A stretch of DNA of 12,231 bases, taken from assembly GCA_030830765.1 (NCBI GenBank), contig JAURMJ010000141.1:1-12231 (forward strand), written 5' to 3'. Below are positions 1-7,035 of this stretch, piece by piece (position 1 is the stretch's first letter; each line of letters starts with the position of its first letter). The DNA is from Quisquiliibacterium sp. Lineage in GTDB: Bacteria > Pseudomonadota > Gammaproteobacteria > Burkholderiales > Burkholderiaceae_E. The notes under the pieces were generated by a model. It was not told where the DNA came from. It saw only the letters and a list, made by a program, of their open reading frames with translations, and did not search any database. The translations under genes were made by a program, and so were the position numbers.

Positions 1-146
1 GTGGCCAGCGCTGGCTTAAAAACCCAGGGCTGCGCATGGCGGCCGGGCTGGTCGTGATCGGCTTCGGCATCGCCGGACTGCTACGCCTGCATCCAGGCGA
101 ACATCTGCATGGTGTCATTGATGCCTGCATCGACCTGTTCCGATGA
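1..146 (+). CDS. TauE/SafE-like membrane protein, C-terminal fragment
   Basis: An open frame enters from the left edge (first full codon at base 3) and ends at TGA 144-146, giving the last 47 residues of a protein. The segment reads as a basic stretch (QRWLKNPGLR) followed by a hydrophobic helix (MAAGLVVIGFGIAGLLRL) and a short tail. This looks like the final transmembrane helix of the TauE/SafE (cytochrome-biogenesis-type) proteins that often sit next to ccoI in proteobacterial cco clusters. Its stop overlaps the next gene's start (ATGA), so the two are probably translated as one operon. The family call rests on this short tail and on context, so it is tentative. The strand, frame and stop are clear. 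Confidence 0.6.
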   Translation, partial: GQRWLKNPGLRMAAGLVVIGFGIAGLLRLHPGEHLHGVIDACIDLFR

Positions 147-2824
147 CCGACGCCACCATCGATCCCGGTTCGTGCTTCCACTGCGGGCTTGAAGTCACGC
201 ACCCCGGGCGCTGGTTCACCGAGATTGAGGGCAGGCAGCAAGCGATGTGCTGTGCCGGCTGTCAGGCGGTCGCACAGGCGATTGTCGACGCCGGGTTGGA
301 TGACTACTACCGGAACCGCACGACACCAGCCAGCGGACCGAGTGGCCTGCCGGTCGAGCTGGCAGATCTGGCCATCTACGATGAGCCTGAGATCGCCGAG
401 CGTTACCTGCGGGTCGATGGCCAGACCGTCGAAACCACACTGCTGATGGACGGCTTACGCTGCGGGGCCTGCGTCTGGCTGATTGAACGCTCGCTGGCTG
501 CCTTGCCTGGCGTCACAAACGCCACGGTGAATTTCGCAACCGAGCGGGCGGTCGTGCGCTGGAATCCGACTCAGACCAGTCTGTCGCGCCTGTTGTCTCG
601 GGTTACGGCAATGGGCTATCGGGCTCAGCCTTTCGATGCCCAGCGACGCGAGGCGCAGCTGGCGCGCGGCACACGCCAACTGGTGCGAAGGCTTTTCGTG
701 GCCGGCATCGGCATGATGCAGGTGATGATGTACGCGCTGCCCAGATACACAGCAGGCGACCAGATGGAACCCGAGTTCGAACTGCTGATGCGTTGGGCCA
801 GCCTCGTGCTGACGCTGCCGGTGGTGCTTTACTCGGCAAGGCCGTTTCTGGAGGGCGCGCTGCGCGATCTGCGTGCACGCAGCCTGGGCATGGACGTGCC
901 CGTCGCGATCGGCATTCTGGCCGCATTCTCGGCAAGTCTGCATGCGACGGTCACCGGACAGGGCGAAGTCTATTTCGACTCGGTGACGATGTTCGTGTTT
1001 CTGCTGCTGACCGCGCGTTATCTGGAGTGGATTGCCCGACGACGCGCAAGCCGCGCCGTGGATGCGATGGCCGCCGCGCTGCCCGAGCGGGTCAGCCGAC
1101 TGCTCGAAGAGCCCGAAAAGCTCTCTGCACAGGCGCTGTCGGCCATTGCGCTTGAACAGATCCCGGCCGCCCGGGTAACTGCAGGCGAGTTGCTGCGCGT
1201 GGCCAGCGGCGAGCGTTTCGCGGTGGATGGCCTGATCGTCGCAGGTGACACCGCGGTCGACCAGTCGCTGCTGACAGGCGAATCCGTTCCGATCCCGAAA
1301 AAGCCCGGTGATGAGGTGGCGGGCGGCGCGGTCAATGCGGGTAACCCGGTCTGGATTCGTGTGCTTCGGGCCAGCGCGGACAGCACGCTATCAACCATCG
1401 AGCGACTGGTCGAACGCGCGGCCACCGACAAGCCAACCATCGCTCAGTCTGCCGACCGGGTGGCCAGCTGGTTCGTGACTGCCTTGCTGGCGCTTGCTGC
1501 AATCATTGCGATGGTCTGGTGGACGATCGACCCCTCGCGCACACTGGCGGTCACAGTGGCCGTCCTGGTCGTCTCCTGTCCCTGCGCGCTGTCGCTGGCC
1601 ACGCCGGCTGCGCTGGCCGCAGCCACTGGCGCACTGACAAGACGCGGCATTCTGGTCACCAGCGGCAAGGCGTTGGAAACCATCGCCCGGTGCACTGATG
1701 TCGTCTTCGATAAAACCGGCACGCTGACCACCGGCAAGCCAAAGCTTGTCGCAATCCATTGTTTCGGGGCGATGGACGAGCCCGGTGCACTCGCGATGGC
1801 TGCTGCGCTTGGCGCCGGATCGTCGCATCCACTCGCGTCCGCGCTGACCGCGGCTGCGCAGGCTCAAGGGCTGAGGCTTCCGGGCGTCGGCATGGTCCAG
1901 GTACAAGCCGGTCGCGGCGTGCAAGGGCAGATTGACGGCAGCAGGCTTCGGCTCGGTTCGGCCATCTTCGCAGCCGAGTGGGCCGAACTGCCTGGCACTG
2001 GCCACGAAGCAGGAGCAGACGCTCAACGCAGGGGGTTGGGCGCATCTGCACAGCCCGTCGAGCAGGCACCCGGCTCATCAGCCGCCGATGCGCCTGATTC
2101 TCAAGTCTGGCTTGCCTCCGAGGGCGTCGCACTGGCGCGTTTCTCTTTGCAGGACACACTGCGGGACGACGCACCGGGCACAGTCCGTGCGCTCGCTCAG
2201 GCCGGACTACGCACACACCTGTTGTCCGGTGATCACAAGACCGCAGTGATGCAGATCGCGCAGAGACTGGATATCCATCAAGTACAGGCCCAGGCCACCC
2301 CTTCCGACAAGCTTGATTACGTTCGCAAGCTGCAGCAGGCTGGCCGCCGTGTGCTGATGGTCGGCGACGGCGTCAACGACGCGCCGGTCCTGGCTGCGGC
2401 TGACGCCTCAGTTGCTGTCGGCGATGCGACCGCCCTGGCCCGCACGGCGGCAGACACGATCGGCGTGCTCTCGCATCTGATCTTGCGCACCCCTTTGAAA
2501 GTCGATGTGATCCGCGATCGCGGCACGCTCGGACGCGAAGTCGAGAACGGCCAGATTGAAAACGTCTACCGCCTGCAATTGATCAACAGTGCAGAGACAG
2601 CCCGAAAATTCCGGATATCGGTGCAGGGCATCGACACGATTCGCATCGCCTCGAACAACGAAGTGCTGGTCGATTCAGCGGGTACCCGGATGTTCCCAAT
2701 CCGCATCCGTGTTGATGAAGGCAAGGGCCAGCCCGGATCAAGCAAGGTCACGATCCGTGTCGAGGCCATCGACGACCCGCGTGTTGCAGTCGATGAAGCA
2801 AGCACCTTCTATGTGCCGCGTTAA
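143..2824 (+). CDS. ccoI: Chimeric CcoI copper P-type ATPase fused to CcoG C-terminal domain
   Basis: Residues 1-773 are a P1B copper ATPase of the CcoI/FixI type, which supplies copper to cbb3 oxidase. Visible are an N-terminal Cys cluster (C11, C14, C36, C37, C40), a heavy-metal domain with GLRCGAC (C107, C110), six membrane helices (about 184-200, 214-235, 250-270, 276-296, 440-460, 467-496), TGES at 378, the CPC metal site at 479-481, DKTG with the phosphorylated Asp523, SHP at 561-563 and GDGVND at 741-746. The family normally has two more helices after this; they are absent. From about residue 782 the protein is instead the C-terminal immunoglobulin-like domain of CcoG/FixG (RTPLKVDVIRDRG, then GQIENVYRLQ), running to the end. 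The join is in frame with no stop. The start overlaps the previous stop (ATGA). Copper transport is unlikely to work without the last helices. A real deletion fusion and a misassembly are both possible. Confidence 0.9.
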   Translation: MTDATIDPGSCFHCGLEVTHPGRWFTEIEGRQQAMCCAGCQAVAQAIVDAGLDDYYRNRTTPASGPSGLPVELADLAIYDEPEIAERYLRVDGQTVETTLLMDGLRCGACVWLIERSLAALPGVTNATVNFATERAVVRWNPTQTSLSRLLSRVTAMGYRAQPFDAQRREAQLARGTRQLVRRLFVAGIGMMQVMMYALPRYTAGDQMEPEFELLMRWASLVLTLPVVLYSARPFLEGALRDLRARSLGMDVPVAIGILAAFSASLHATVTGQGEVYFDSVTMFVFLLLTARYLEWIARRRASRAVDAMAAALPERVSRLLEEPEKLSAQALSAIALEQIPAARVTAGELLRVASGERFAVDGLIVAGDTAVDQSLLTGESVPIPKKPGDEVAGGAVNAGNPVWIRVLRASADSTLSTIERLVERAATDKPTIAQSADRVASWFVTALLALAAIIAMVWWTIDPSRTLAVTVAVLVVSCPCALSLATPAALAAATGALTRRGILVTSGKALETIARCTDVVFDKTGTLTTGKPKLVAIHCFGAMDEPGALAMAAALGAGSSHPLASALTAAAQAQGLRLPGVGMVQVQAGRGVQGQIDGSRLRLGSAIFAAEWAELPGTGHEAGADAQRRGLGASAQPVEQAPGSSAADAPDSQVWLASEGVALARFSLQDTLRDDAPGTVRALAQAGLRTHLLSGDHKTAVMQIAQRLDIHQVQAQATPSDKLDYVRKLQQAGRRVLMVGDGVNDAPVLAAADASVAVGDATALARTAADTIGVLSHLILRTPLKVDVIRDRGTLGREVENGQIENVYRLQLINSAETARKFRISVQGIDTIRIASNNEVLVDSAGTRMFPIRIRVDEGKGQPGSSKVTIRVEAIDDPRVAVDEASTFYVPR
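2453..2490 (+). other. ccoI / ccoG fusion junction
   Basis: Left of here the protein follows the CcoI P-domain (GDATALARTAAD, residues 760-771). Right of here it follows CcoG (RTPLKVDVIRDRG, from residue 782). The roughly ten residues between cannot be assigned confidently to either parent. A normal CcoI would continue for about 70 more residues with two helices. A normal CcoG would have its own membrane helices and ferredoxin-like Cys clusters upstream. No insertion sequence, long repeat or frameshift is visible at the join. Confidence 0.8.
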
Positions 2825-2836
2825 ACCATCAATACA

Positions 2837-3361
2837 ATGAATCCAGCCGCCCCTCCCCCGGTCACCCCCTGGTATCGTCAGCTATGGCCCTGGCTGCTGA
2901 TGTCGATGCCGGCCACCGCGATCGTCGCAGGCGCGATTACCTTGTGGTTAGCACTGTCGACGAACAATTCGCTTGTCGTCGATGATTATTACCGCGAAGG
3001 CAAGGCGATCAACCTGACCCTTGCACGCGACAAGCAGGCCGAGCAACTCGGACTGCATGCCGAACTGCATCGCCAACCCGATGGCTCTGCAAGCCTGAGT
3101 CTGTCACGCGCAAGCCCGGGTGCTCTGCCGCCTTTCGTGACGGTCCTGCTGGTCCATGCGACCCGTTCCGAACTGGATCGCAAATTATCGCTGGCAGCCG
3201 GTGGCATGCCGGGCGAGTATGTGACGCAGCAGACAGACCTGCCCTCGACAGGACGCTGGAACATCATGATCGAGGACCCGGAGCGCAGCTGGCGGCTGGT
3301 CGCCAGTGCAAACGGCCTTGAGCAGCCGATTCGGTTTGGCAGCAACAACAAACCGAGATAG
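2837..3361 (+). CDS. ccoH: FixH/CcoH family protein, cbb3 oxidase assembly
   Basis: This 174-residue protein has a single membrane helix near the N-terminus (about 17-40) followed by VVDDYYREGKAIN (47-59), the sequence that typically follows the anchor in FixH proteins. A soluble, probably periplasmic domain makes up the rest. FixH/CcoH is known as an assembly and stability factor for cbb3 cytochrome oxidase, usually encoded directly after ccoG. Here it starts 12 bases after the ccoI-ccoG chimera, which fits that order once the deletion is assumed. No strong ribosome binding site is visible, so it may depend on translation of the upstream gene. The oxidase subunits it would serve are not in this window. 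Confidence 0.85.
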   Translation: MNPAAPPPVTPWYRQLWPWLLMSMPATAIVAGAITLWLALSTNNSLVVDDYYREGKAINLTLARDKQAEQLGLHAELHRQPDGSASLSLSRASPGALPPFVTVLLVHATRSELDRKLSLAAGGMPGEYVTQQTDLPSTGRWNIMIEDPERSWRLVASANGLEQPIRFGSNNKPR

Positions 3362-3377
3362 CCGTGCGAGAGACGAG

Positions 3378-3647
3378 ATGAGCAAGCCGATTGGTGAACG
3401 CAAAAGTGGCCGCTTCCTGATGCAGGTGCTGTGGCCGGCCTTTCTGGTCGCCATCATCGCCGAAGGCCTCTTCTTTTCGCTGATCGATCCGATCGAACTG
3501 GACGTCGTCGTGCTGAACCTGTCGTCGAGCCGGGAGGCAGCCTATACGATCGGGTTTTTGGCGTTCTGGGCGCTGTTCACCGTATCCAGCGCAATCACCT
3601 ATACGCTGACCTGCGGCAGCGAACCGCCTTCTGACAAGCCGCAATGA
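3378..3647 (+). CDS. Small two-helix membrane protein of the cco cluster
   Basis: The protein has 89 residues: a basic N-terminus (MSKPIGERKSGR), one hydrophobic helix at about 13-35, a short loop, a second helix at about 54-77, and a polar tail. I chose the ATG at 3378 because it lies 16 bases after the fixH stop, has a purine-rich GAGAGACGAG just upstream, and gives a membrane-protein N-terminus. The frame is also open further upstream, overlapping fixH. From memory, similar uncharacterised small membrane proteins follow fixH in Burkholderiales cco clusters, so a role around cbb3 oxidase is a reasonable guess. No catalytic or metal-binding motif is visible and its function is unknown. Confidence 0.75.
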   Translation: MSKPIGERKSGRFLMQVLWPAFLVAIIAEGLFFSLIDPIELDVVVLNLSSSREAAYTIGFLAFWALFTVSSAITYTLTCGSEPPSDKPQ

Positions 3648-3749
3648 TGACTTCAACCGGATCATGGCTCCGGCTGATGATCGCCCGGCGCTGAAAGAGC
3701 ATCGCCGCCGGCACCAAGGCGCCAGCCCAGGCAACGCGATCGGTCCGGA
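3648..3749. other. Convergent intergenic spacer
   Basis: These 102 bases separate the end of the + strand cco remnant from the end of the - strand SDR gene. I looked for a terminator hairpin followed by a T run in either direction and found only short, weak inverted repeats such as cggtc/gaccg around 3741-3759. No gene or clear regulatory site is supported. Confidence 0.4.
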
Positions 3750-4592
3750 TCACCGACCGCCGGTCACATCCAAGATTGAACCGGTCGTGTACGAGCTTTC
3801 ATTCGACATCAGCCAAAGCACCGCAGCCGCAACCTCATCAGGCGTTCCGCCGCGCTGCATTGGCACCATGTCCTTGAGACGATCAACCCGCCCAGGCTCG
3901 CCCCCACTGGCATGAATTTCGGTATAGATCAGCCCAGGACGAACCGCATTCACGCGAATGCCCTCTGCTGCGACTTCCTTGGCCAGACCGGTTGTCATCG
4001 TGTCGATGGCCCCTTTCGAAGCCGCATAGTCGACATACTGCGAAGGCGCGCCAAGACGGGCCGCTCCTGATGAGATATTGATGATCGTACCGCCCTTGCC
4101 ACCATGGCGGGTCGACATCCGCTTGACCGCCTCGCGTGCGCAGACGAAGCTGCCGACCACGTTGGTCGCGAAGATCAGCTGCAGTCGGTCCAGATCGAAC
4201 TGATCGACACGCCGGGCCGGCGCGACAATCCCGGCATTGTTGACCAGCGAATCAAGCACCCCCAGCTCGCGATCGACTGTCGCGAACAGCTCCATGATGT
4301 CCTTTTCGATCGCCACATCGGCACGAACGGCAATTGCACGCCCGCCACTCATCTCGATCGACCGGACAACGCCGCCGGCAGCGGCCTTGTTATCCCGATA
4401 GCTGATCGCGACCGAATAGCCGCGCTGAGCAGCCATCAGCGCGCAGGCAGCACCAATCCCGCGACTACCTCCTGTGATCAGGACAACGCGCCCCGGCTGC
4501 CCCGCAGGGACATCGCCAGAGCCCGTTCCAGGCGACGCATCAGCCCGCCCCCCTGAGGCGGCGGATGCCGGCTTTGTCGCAGTCACACTCAT
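3750..4592 (-). CDS. SDR family NAD(P)-dependent oxidoreductase
   Basis: This is a 280-residue classical short-chain dehydrogenase/reductase. The nucleotide-binding motif TGGSRGIG is at 40-47, NNAG at 118-121, the catalytic Ser in INISS (174/175), and YAASK with Tyr189 and Lys193; it ends in DVTGGR, as these enzymes usually do. It should catalyse NAD(P)-linked oxidation or reduction of an alcohol or carbonyl; the substrate cannot be told. The first ~33 residues are a Ala/Gly/Ser/Pro-rich extension before the Rossmann fold. The start is nevertheless supported: ATG overlaps the upstream stop (ATGA), and GGAGAG lies 5 bases before it. It is the last gene of a four-gene operon and probably coupled to the phosphatase gene. 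Confidence 0.9.
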   Translation of the reverse strand: MSVTATKPASAASGGRADASPGTGSGDVPAGQPGRVVLITGGSRGIGAACALMAAQRGYSVAISYRDNKAAAGGVVRSIEMSGGRAIAVRADVAIEKDIMELFATVDRELGVLDSLVNNAGIVAPARRVDQFDLDRLQLIFATNVVGSFVCAREAVKRMSTRHGGKGGTIINISSGAARLGAPSQYVDYAASKGAIDTMTTGLAKEVAAEGIRVNAVRPGLIYTEIHASGGEPGRVDRLKDMVPMQRGGTPDEVAAAVLWLMSNESSYTTGSILDVTGGR

Positions 4593-5191
4593 TTCTGCTC
4601 TCCAAACCGGAATTCAGGGTGCAGTTTTGCTTCGCGCAAGCGTGCCGCGATGATCTCGCCCTGCCCCGCGTAGACGCCAGTTGCCCCGTTGATGTTGACC
4701 TGATGCGTCACAAGCATCAGGTTGCCCGCCCCCTGCCACGCAGCCAGACCCGCCAGCAATTGGCGGGTCTGCTGTGCCTCGCTCGAACGGTCGGCAAAAA
4801 AGGAATTCAGTGCTGGCCAGTCCTGGGATTTGCTGAAAGCCAGTTGCGCAGTCTCGCGACATCGGCACCATTGGCTCGAACGCACTTGATCAATTCGAAT
4901 GCCGCTGCGACGAATTGCCGCACCGATTGCGCGCGCCTGCTCGCGCCCATCTGTCGACAGATTGCGCTGTGTGCTGCATTCGTCAATCCTGAAATTTTCA
5001 GGGTCTCCGATTCCGGGAACAGTTCTCGCATGCCGCATCATCAGGACATAGCCGCCCTGAGCCAGGCGCGCAGCCGCCTGCTCGAAGGTCAGTTCCGGAA
5101 TCTGTGAAGCATGGCCTAGCGTCGAGAAACAGAGCAGGACTGTCAGAGCCAGCCACGCCTTCAGATCGACACACCACCTTGAAATAGTCAT
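4589..5191 (-). CDS. Secreted histidine phosphatase family protein
   Basis: This 200-residue protein begins with a signal-peptide-like segment: a short charged start, a hydrophobic core at about 12-22, and a plausible cleavage after GHA at 26-28. The phosphatase core shows MMRHART with the phospho-accepting His54 (RHA rather than the commoner RHG), an SSQWCRCRETA block (105-115), and VTH with the second catalytic His163. Histidine phosphatases remove phosphate from varied small molecules or proteins; the substrate here is unknown, but an extracytoplasmic location is likely. It starts 4 bases after the Hsp15 gene ends, and its stop overlaps the SDR start. Confidence 0.88.
   Translation of the reverse strand: MTISRWCVDLKAWLALTVLLCFSTLGHASQIPELTFEQAAARLAQGGYVLMMRHARTVPGIGDPENFRIDECSTQRNLSTDGREQARAIGAAIRRSGIRIDQVRSSQWCRCRETAQLAFSKSQDWPALNSFFADRSSEAQQTRQLLAGLAAWQGAGNLMLVTHQVNINGATGVYAGQGEIIAARLREAKLHPEFRFGEQK
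4598..4603 (-). promoter_or_regulatory. Ribosome binding site for the SDR gene
   Basis: GGAGAG on the minus strand lies 5 bases upstream of the ATG at 4592, inside the end of the phosphatase gene. It supports the long N-terminus of the SDR protein over an internal start nearer the Rossmann motif. Confidence 0.65.
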
Positions 5192-5195
5192 TGAA

Positions 5196-5651
5196 TCACC
5201 TCTCCCAACTGACCCGTTGCATCAGACGACGATCCCGCTTGGTTGGACGCCCATGTTCAATCGCGTCGGCGGGTTCGGCCTGCAGCGCGCGCTGCGCCTG
5301 CGCCTCGACCCGCAAACGGATGGACTGCGGGGTTTCCTCGTAAAGCCTTTGAGCAACCGGCGCCGGTCCGCGGACATCCGACAGCCCCGCCACTTGCACA
5401 GTGCGTTGAATCTCGCCAATGCGCACCATCACTTCATCGCCATGCCGGACCAGACGAGACAGCTTGACCCGCTCGCCGCCGAGAAGCACATGCCCAGATT
5501 CGATCGCCTGCTGCGCAAGGCCTCGCGTCTTGAAAAAACGTGCCGCCCAGAGCCACTTGTCGATCCGGACACCGGGCAACCCGTCAGCAGCCGTCCCGTC
5601 GGCCCCCGCAACATTCAGTCCGCCTGCTCCGTTTTGCCGACGCCGGCTCAT
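5196..5651 (-). CDS. hslR: Hsp15-like S4-domain RNA-binding protein
   Basis: The protein has 151 residues. After a flexible start of about 27 residues comes an S4 RNA-binding domain opening with RIDKWLWAARFFKTR (29-43), continuing through SGHVLLGGERVK (52-63). A basic tail with GRPTKRDRRLM (134-144) follows. These are hallmarks of Hsp15 (HslR), a heat-shock protein known from E. coli to bind 50S subunits that still carry a nascent chain after premature dissociation. I chose ATG at 5651 because it overlaps the MFS stop (ATGA). The frame extends further upstream to 5750, but that would lie wholly inside the MFS gene. The protein is somewhat longer than E. coli Hsp15 (about 133 residues), mainly at the N-terminus. 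Confidence 0.87.
   Translation of the reverse strand: MSRRRQNGAGGLNVAGADGTAADGLPGVRIDKWLWAARFFKTRGLAQQAIESGHVLLGGERVKLSRLVRHGDEVMVRIGEIQRTVQVAGLSDVRGPAPVAQRLYEETPQSIRLRVEAQAQRALQAEPADAIEHGRPTKRDRRLMQRVSWER
5199..5204 (-). promoter_or_regulatory. Ribosome binding site for the histidine phosphatase gene
   Basis: GAGAGG on the minus strand lies 7 bases upstream of the ATG at 5191 and falls within the last codons of the S4-domain gene. It fixes the start that gives a complete signal peptide. Confidence 0.65.
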
Positions 5652-6910
5652 GCGCCAGCCTGCGCCAGTCGTGGACTGGGCTTCAGGTTCATCGTCATCT
5701 GCACGACTCCTGCGATCACACCGACAATGACTGCAGACTTCCAGGCCCATTCATACGACCCAAGTGCGCTGTAGATCACGCCACCACCCCAGGCGCCCAG
5801 AAAAGAGCCAATCTGATGACTGAAGAAGGCGATCCCCGAAAGGGTTGCGACATAACGCAAACCGAACAGGTGAATGACAAGCCCATTGACCAGCGGCACG
5901 ACCCCCAGCCACAGGGAACCCATGGCGGCTGCAAACAGCAGCGTCGAAGTCGGCGTCGGCGTTGTCGAAAAATAGGCAGTGATAATCAGCGAACGGAGCA
6001 GGTAGATCCCACCCAGCAGGAAGCGCTTCGAGTACCGACCGCCAAGCCAGCCAAACAACCAGGAGCCGAATGCGTTGAACAAACCGATCAGCGCAAGCGC
6101 ACTGGCCGCAACCGTCGGCGGCAGGCCGCAGAAATCCAGATAAGTCGGCAGGTGCGTGGTCAGGAAAACCAGTTGCAGGCCACAGACGAAGAACGCCATC
6201 GCCATCACGACATAACCCGAATGACCTGCGGCCTCACGCACAGCCTCGCCAACCGACTGCGGCTGACCCTGCTGTTTGTCGGCGCTGATCCGATCAACGC
6301 CCCCGGCCATGAATGCGGCCGGAATCATCACTGCGGACAGCCCGAGAAAAGCCAGCATCGCAACCTGCCAGCCGTTCGTCGTGATCAGCACCTGTGCCAA
6401 CGGTGAGGCCAGCATCAGCCCCAGCGAGCCGACTGCCGAAACAGAGCCCATCGCCAGGCTGCGCTTCAGAGGCGAGACGGTCCGCGAGGTCACGCTCATT
6501 GCCAGGTTCGACGCGGTGCAGGACAAGGCGATTCCGATACAGATTCCGGAACCCAGCGTCAGCATCAGGGCAGAAGTCGCGAAGGCACTGATGCCAATAC
6601 CGGTCGCAAAGGCGATGGCACCGGCCACCGCGACAGGACGTGCACCGATACGATCAACCAGCGCGCCGACAAAGGGCTGGGTTGCCCCCCAGACGATGTT
6701 CTGCATCGCGATCGCGAAGGAAAAATCACTGGCAGTGATGCCCAGTTCGCGAATCATGTGAGGCTGGAACAGCCCAAGACTCTGACGCATGCCCATGGCA
6801 AGGGTCAACATCATGGCTGCGCCTGAAAGAATCGACCACTGCTGAGCTGCGCTCAGCTCATCGCGTTCGATCGATGCCCTAGTTCCGGACAGTAGGCCCC
6901 ATTTCCACAT
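5648..6910 (-). CDS. MFS transporter
   Basis: The protein is about 420 residues and strongly hydrophobic throughout, consistent with the 12 membrane helices of the major facilitator superfamily. The conserved loop between helices 2 and 3 reads GALVDRIGARP (82-92). A hydrophilic central loop with HSGYVV at its end separates two six-helix halves. The sequence resembles bacterial monocarboxylate/oxalate-type MFS members, but the substrate cannot be assigned. I placed the start at ATG 6910 (MWKWGLL), which leaves a short cytoplasmic N-terminus; the open frame reaches 7003, but those 31 codons look like noncoding leader and overlap the divergent promoter region. It is the first gene of the operon that continues into hslR. 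Confidence 0.85.
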   Translation of the reverse strand: MWKWGLLSGTRASIERDELSAAQQWSILSGAAMMLTLAMGMRQSLGLFQPHMIRELGITASDFSFAIAMQNIVWGATQPFVGALVDRIGARPVAVAGAIAFATGIGISAFATSALMLTLGSGICIGIALSCTASNLAMSVTSRTVSPLKRSLAMGSVSAVGSLGLMLASPLAQVLITTNGWQVAMLAFLGLSAVMIPAAFMAGGVDRISADKQQGQPQSVGEAVREAAGHSGYVVMAMAFFVCGLQLVFLTTHLPTYLDFCGLPPTVAASALALIGLFNAFGSWLFGWLGGRYSKRFLLGGIYLLRSLIITAYFSTTPTPTSTLLFAAAMGSLWLGVVPLVNGLVIHLFGLRYVATLSGIAFFSHQIGSFLGAWGGGVIYSALGSYEWAWKSAVIVGVIAGVVQMTMNLKPSPRLAQAGA

Positions 6911-6975
6911 AGTTGTTCCGTAGTAATCCGACCGGGCACCCCGCCCGCATTCCGGCCGGTATTTTAGGCATACTA

Positions 6976-6995
6976 GCAGCCCGTCGGCGGGCTGC
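6976..6995 (+). repeat. Perfect inverted repeat in the maoC leader
   Basis: The arms GCAGCCCG and CGGGCTGC form a perfect 8-bp GC-rich stem around the loop TCGG. It sits about 46 bases upstream of the maoC start and is not followed by a T run in the + direction. It could be a leader-RNA hairpin or a palindromic operator between the divergent genes. Nothing shows which. Confidence 0.6.
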
Positions 6996-7030
6996 AGGTT
7001 CATGCGCCGGACATTGCTGGCGCGGACACC

Positions 7031-7035
7031 GGAGG
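7031..7035 (+). promoter_or_regulatory. Ribosome binding site for the MaoC gene
   Basis: GGAGG lies 6 bases before ATG 7042. It decides the start of the hydratase gene against the longer open frame that begins at 6913. Confidence 0.8.

Noticed and set aside
118..136. Possible FNR-type site (TTGAT...ATCGA)
   Set aside because: The half-sites have the wrong spacing and an imperfect second arm, and it lies inside the end of a coding gene rather than at a promoter.
1391..2216. Long minus-strand open frames opposite the ATPase gene
   Set aside because: They have no recognisable domains, are rich in Arg, Pro and Cys as expected of antisense frames in GC-rich DNA, and lie entirely opposite a gene with clear motifs.
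3664..3915. 83-codon plus-strand frame after the cco remnant
   Set aside because: Most of it overlaps the SDR gene, there is no good ribosome binding site, and the translation has no recognisable features.
5652..5750. Longer N-terminus for the Hsp15-like protein
   Set aside because: It would lie wholly within the MFS gene and is unlike any S4 protein start, whereas ATG 5651 gives a typical ATGA overlap.
5540..6406. 288-codon plus-strand frame opposite the MFS gene
   Set aside because: Its translation is polar, rich in Gln, Arg and His, with no domain, while the other strand encodes a convincing 12-helix transporter.
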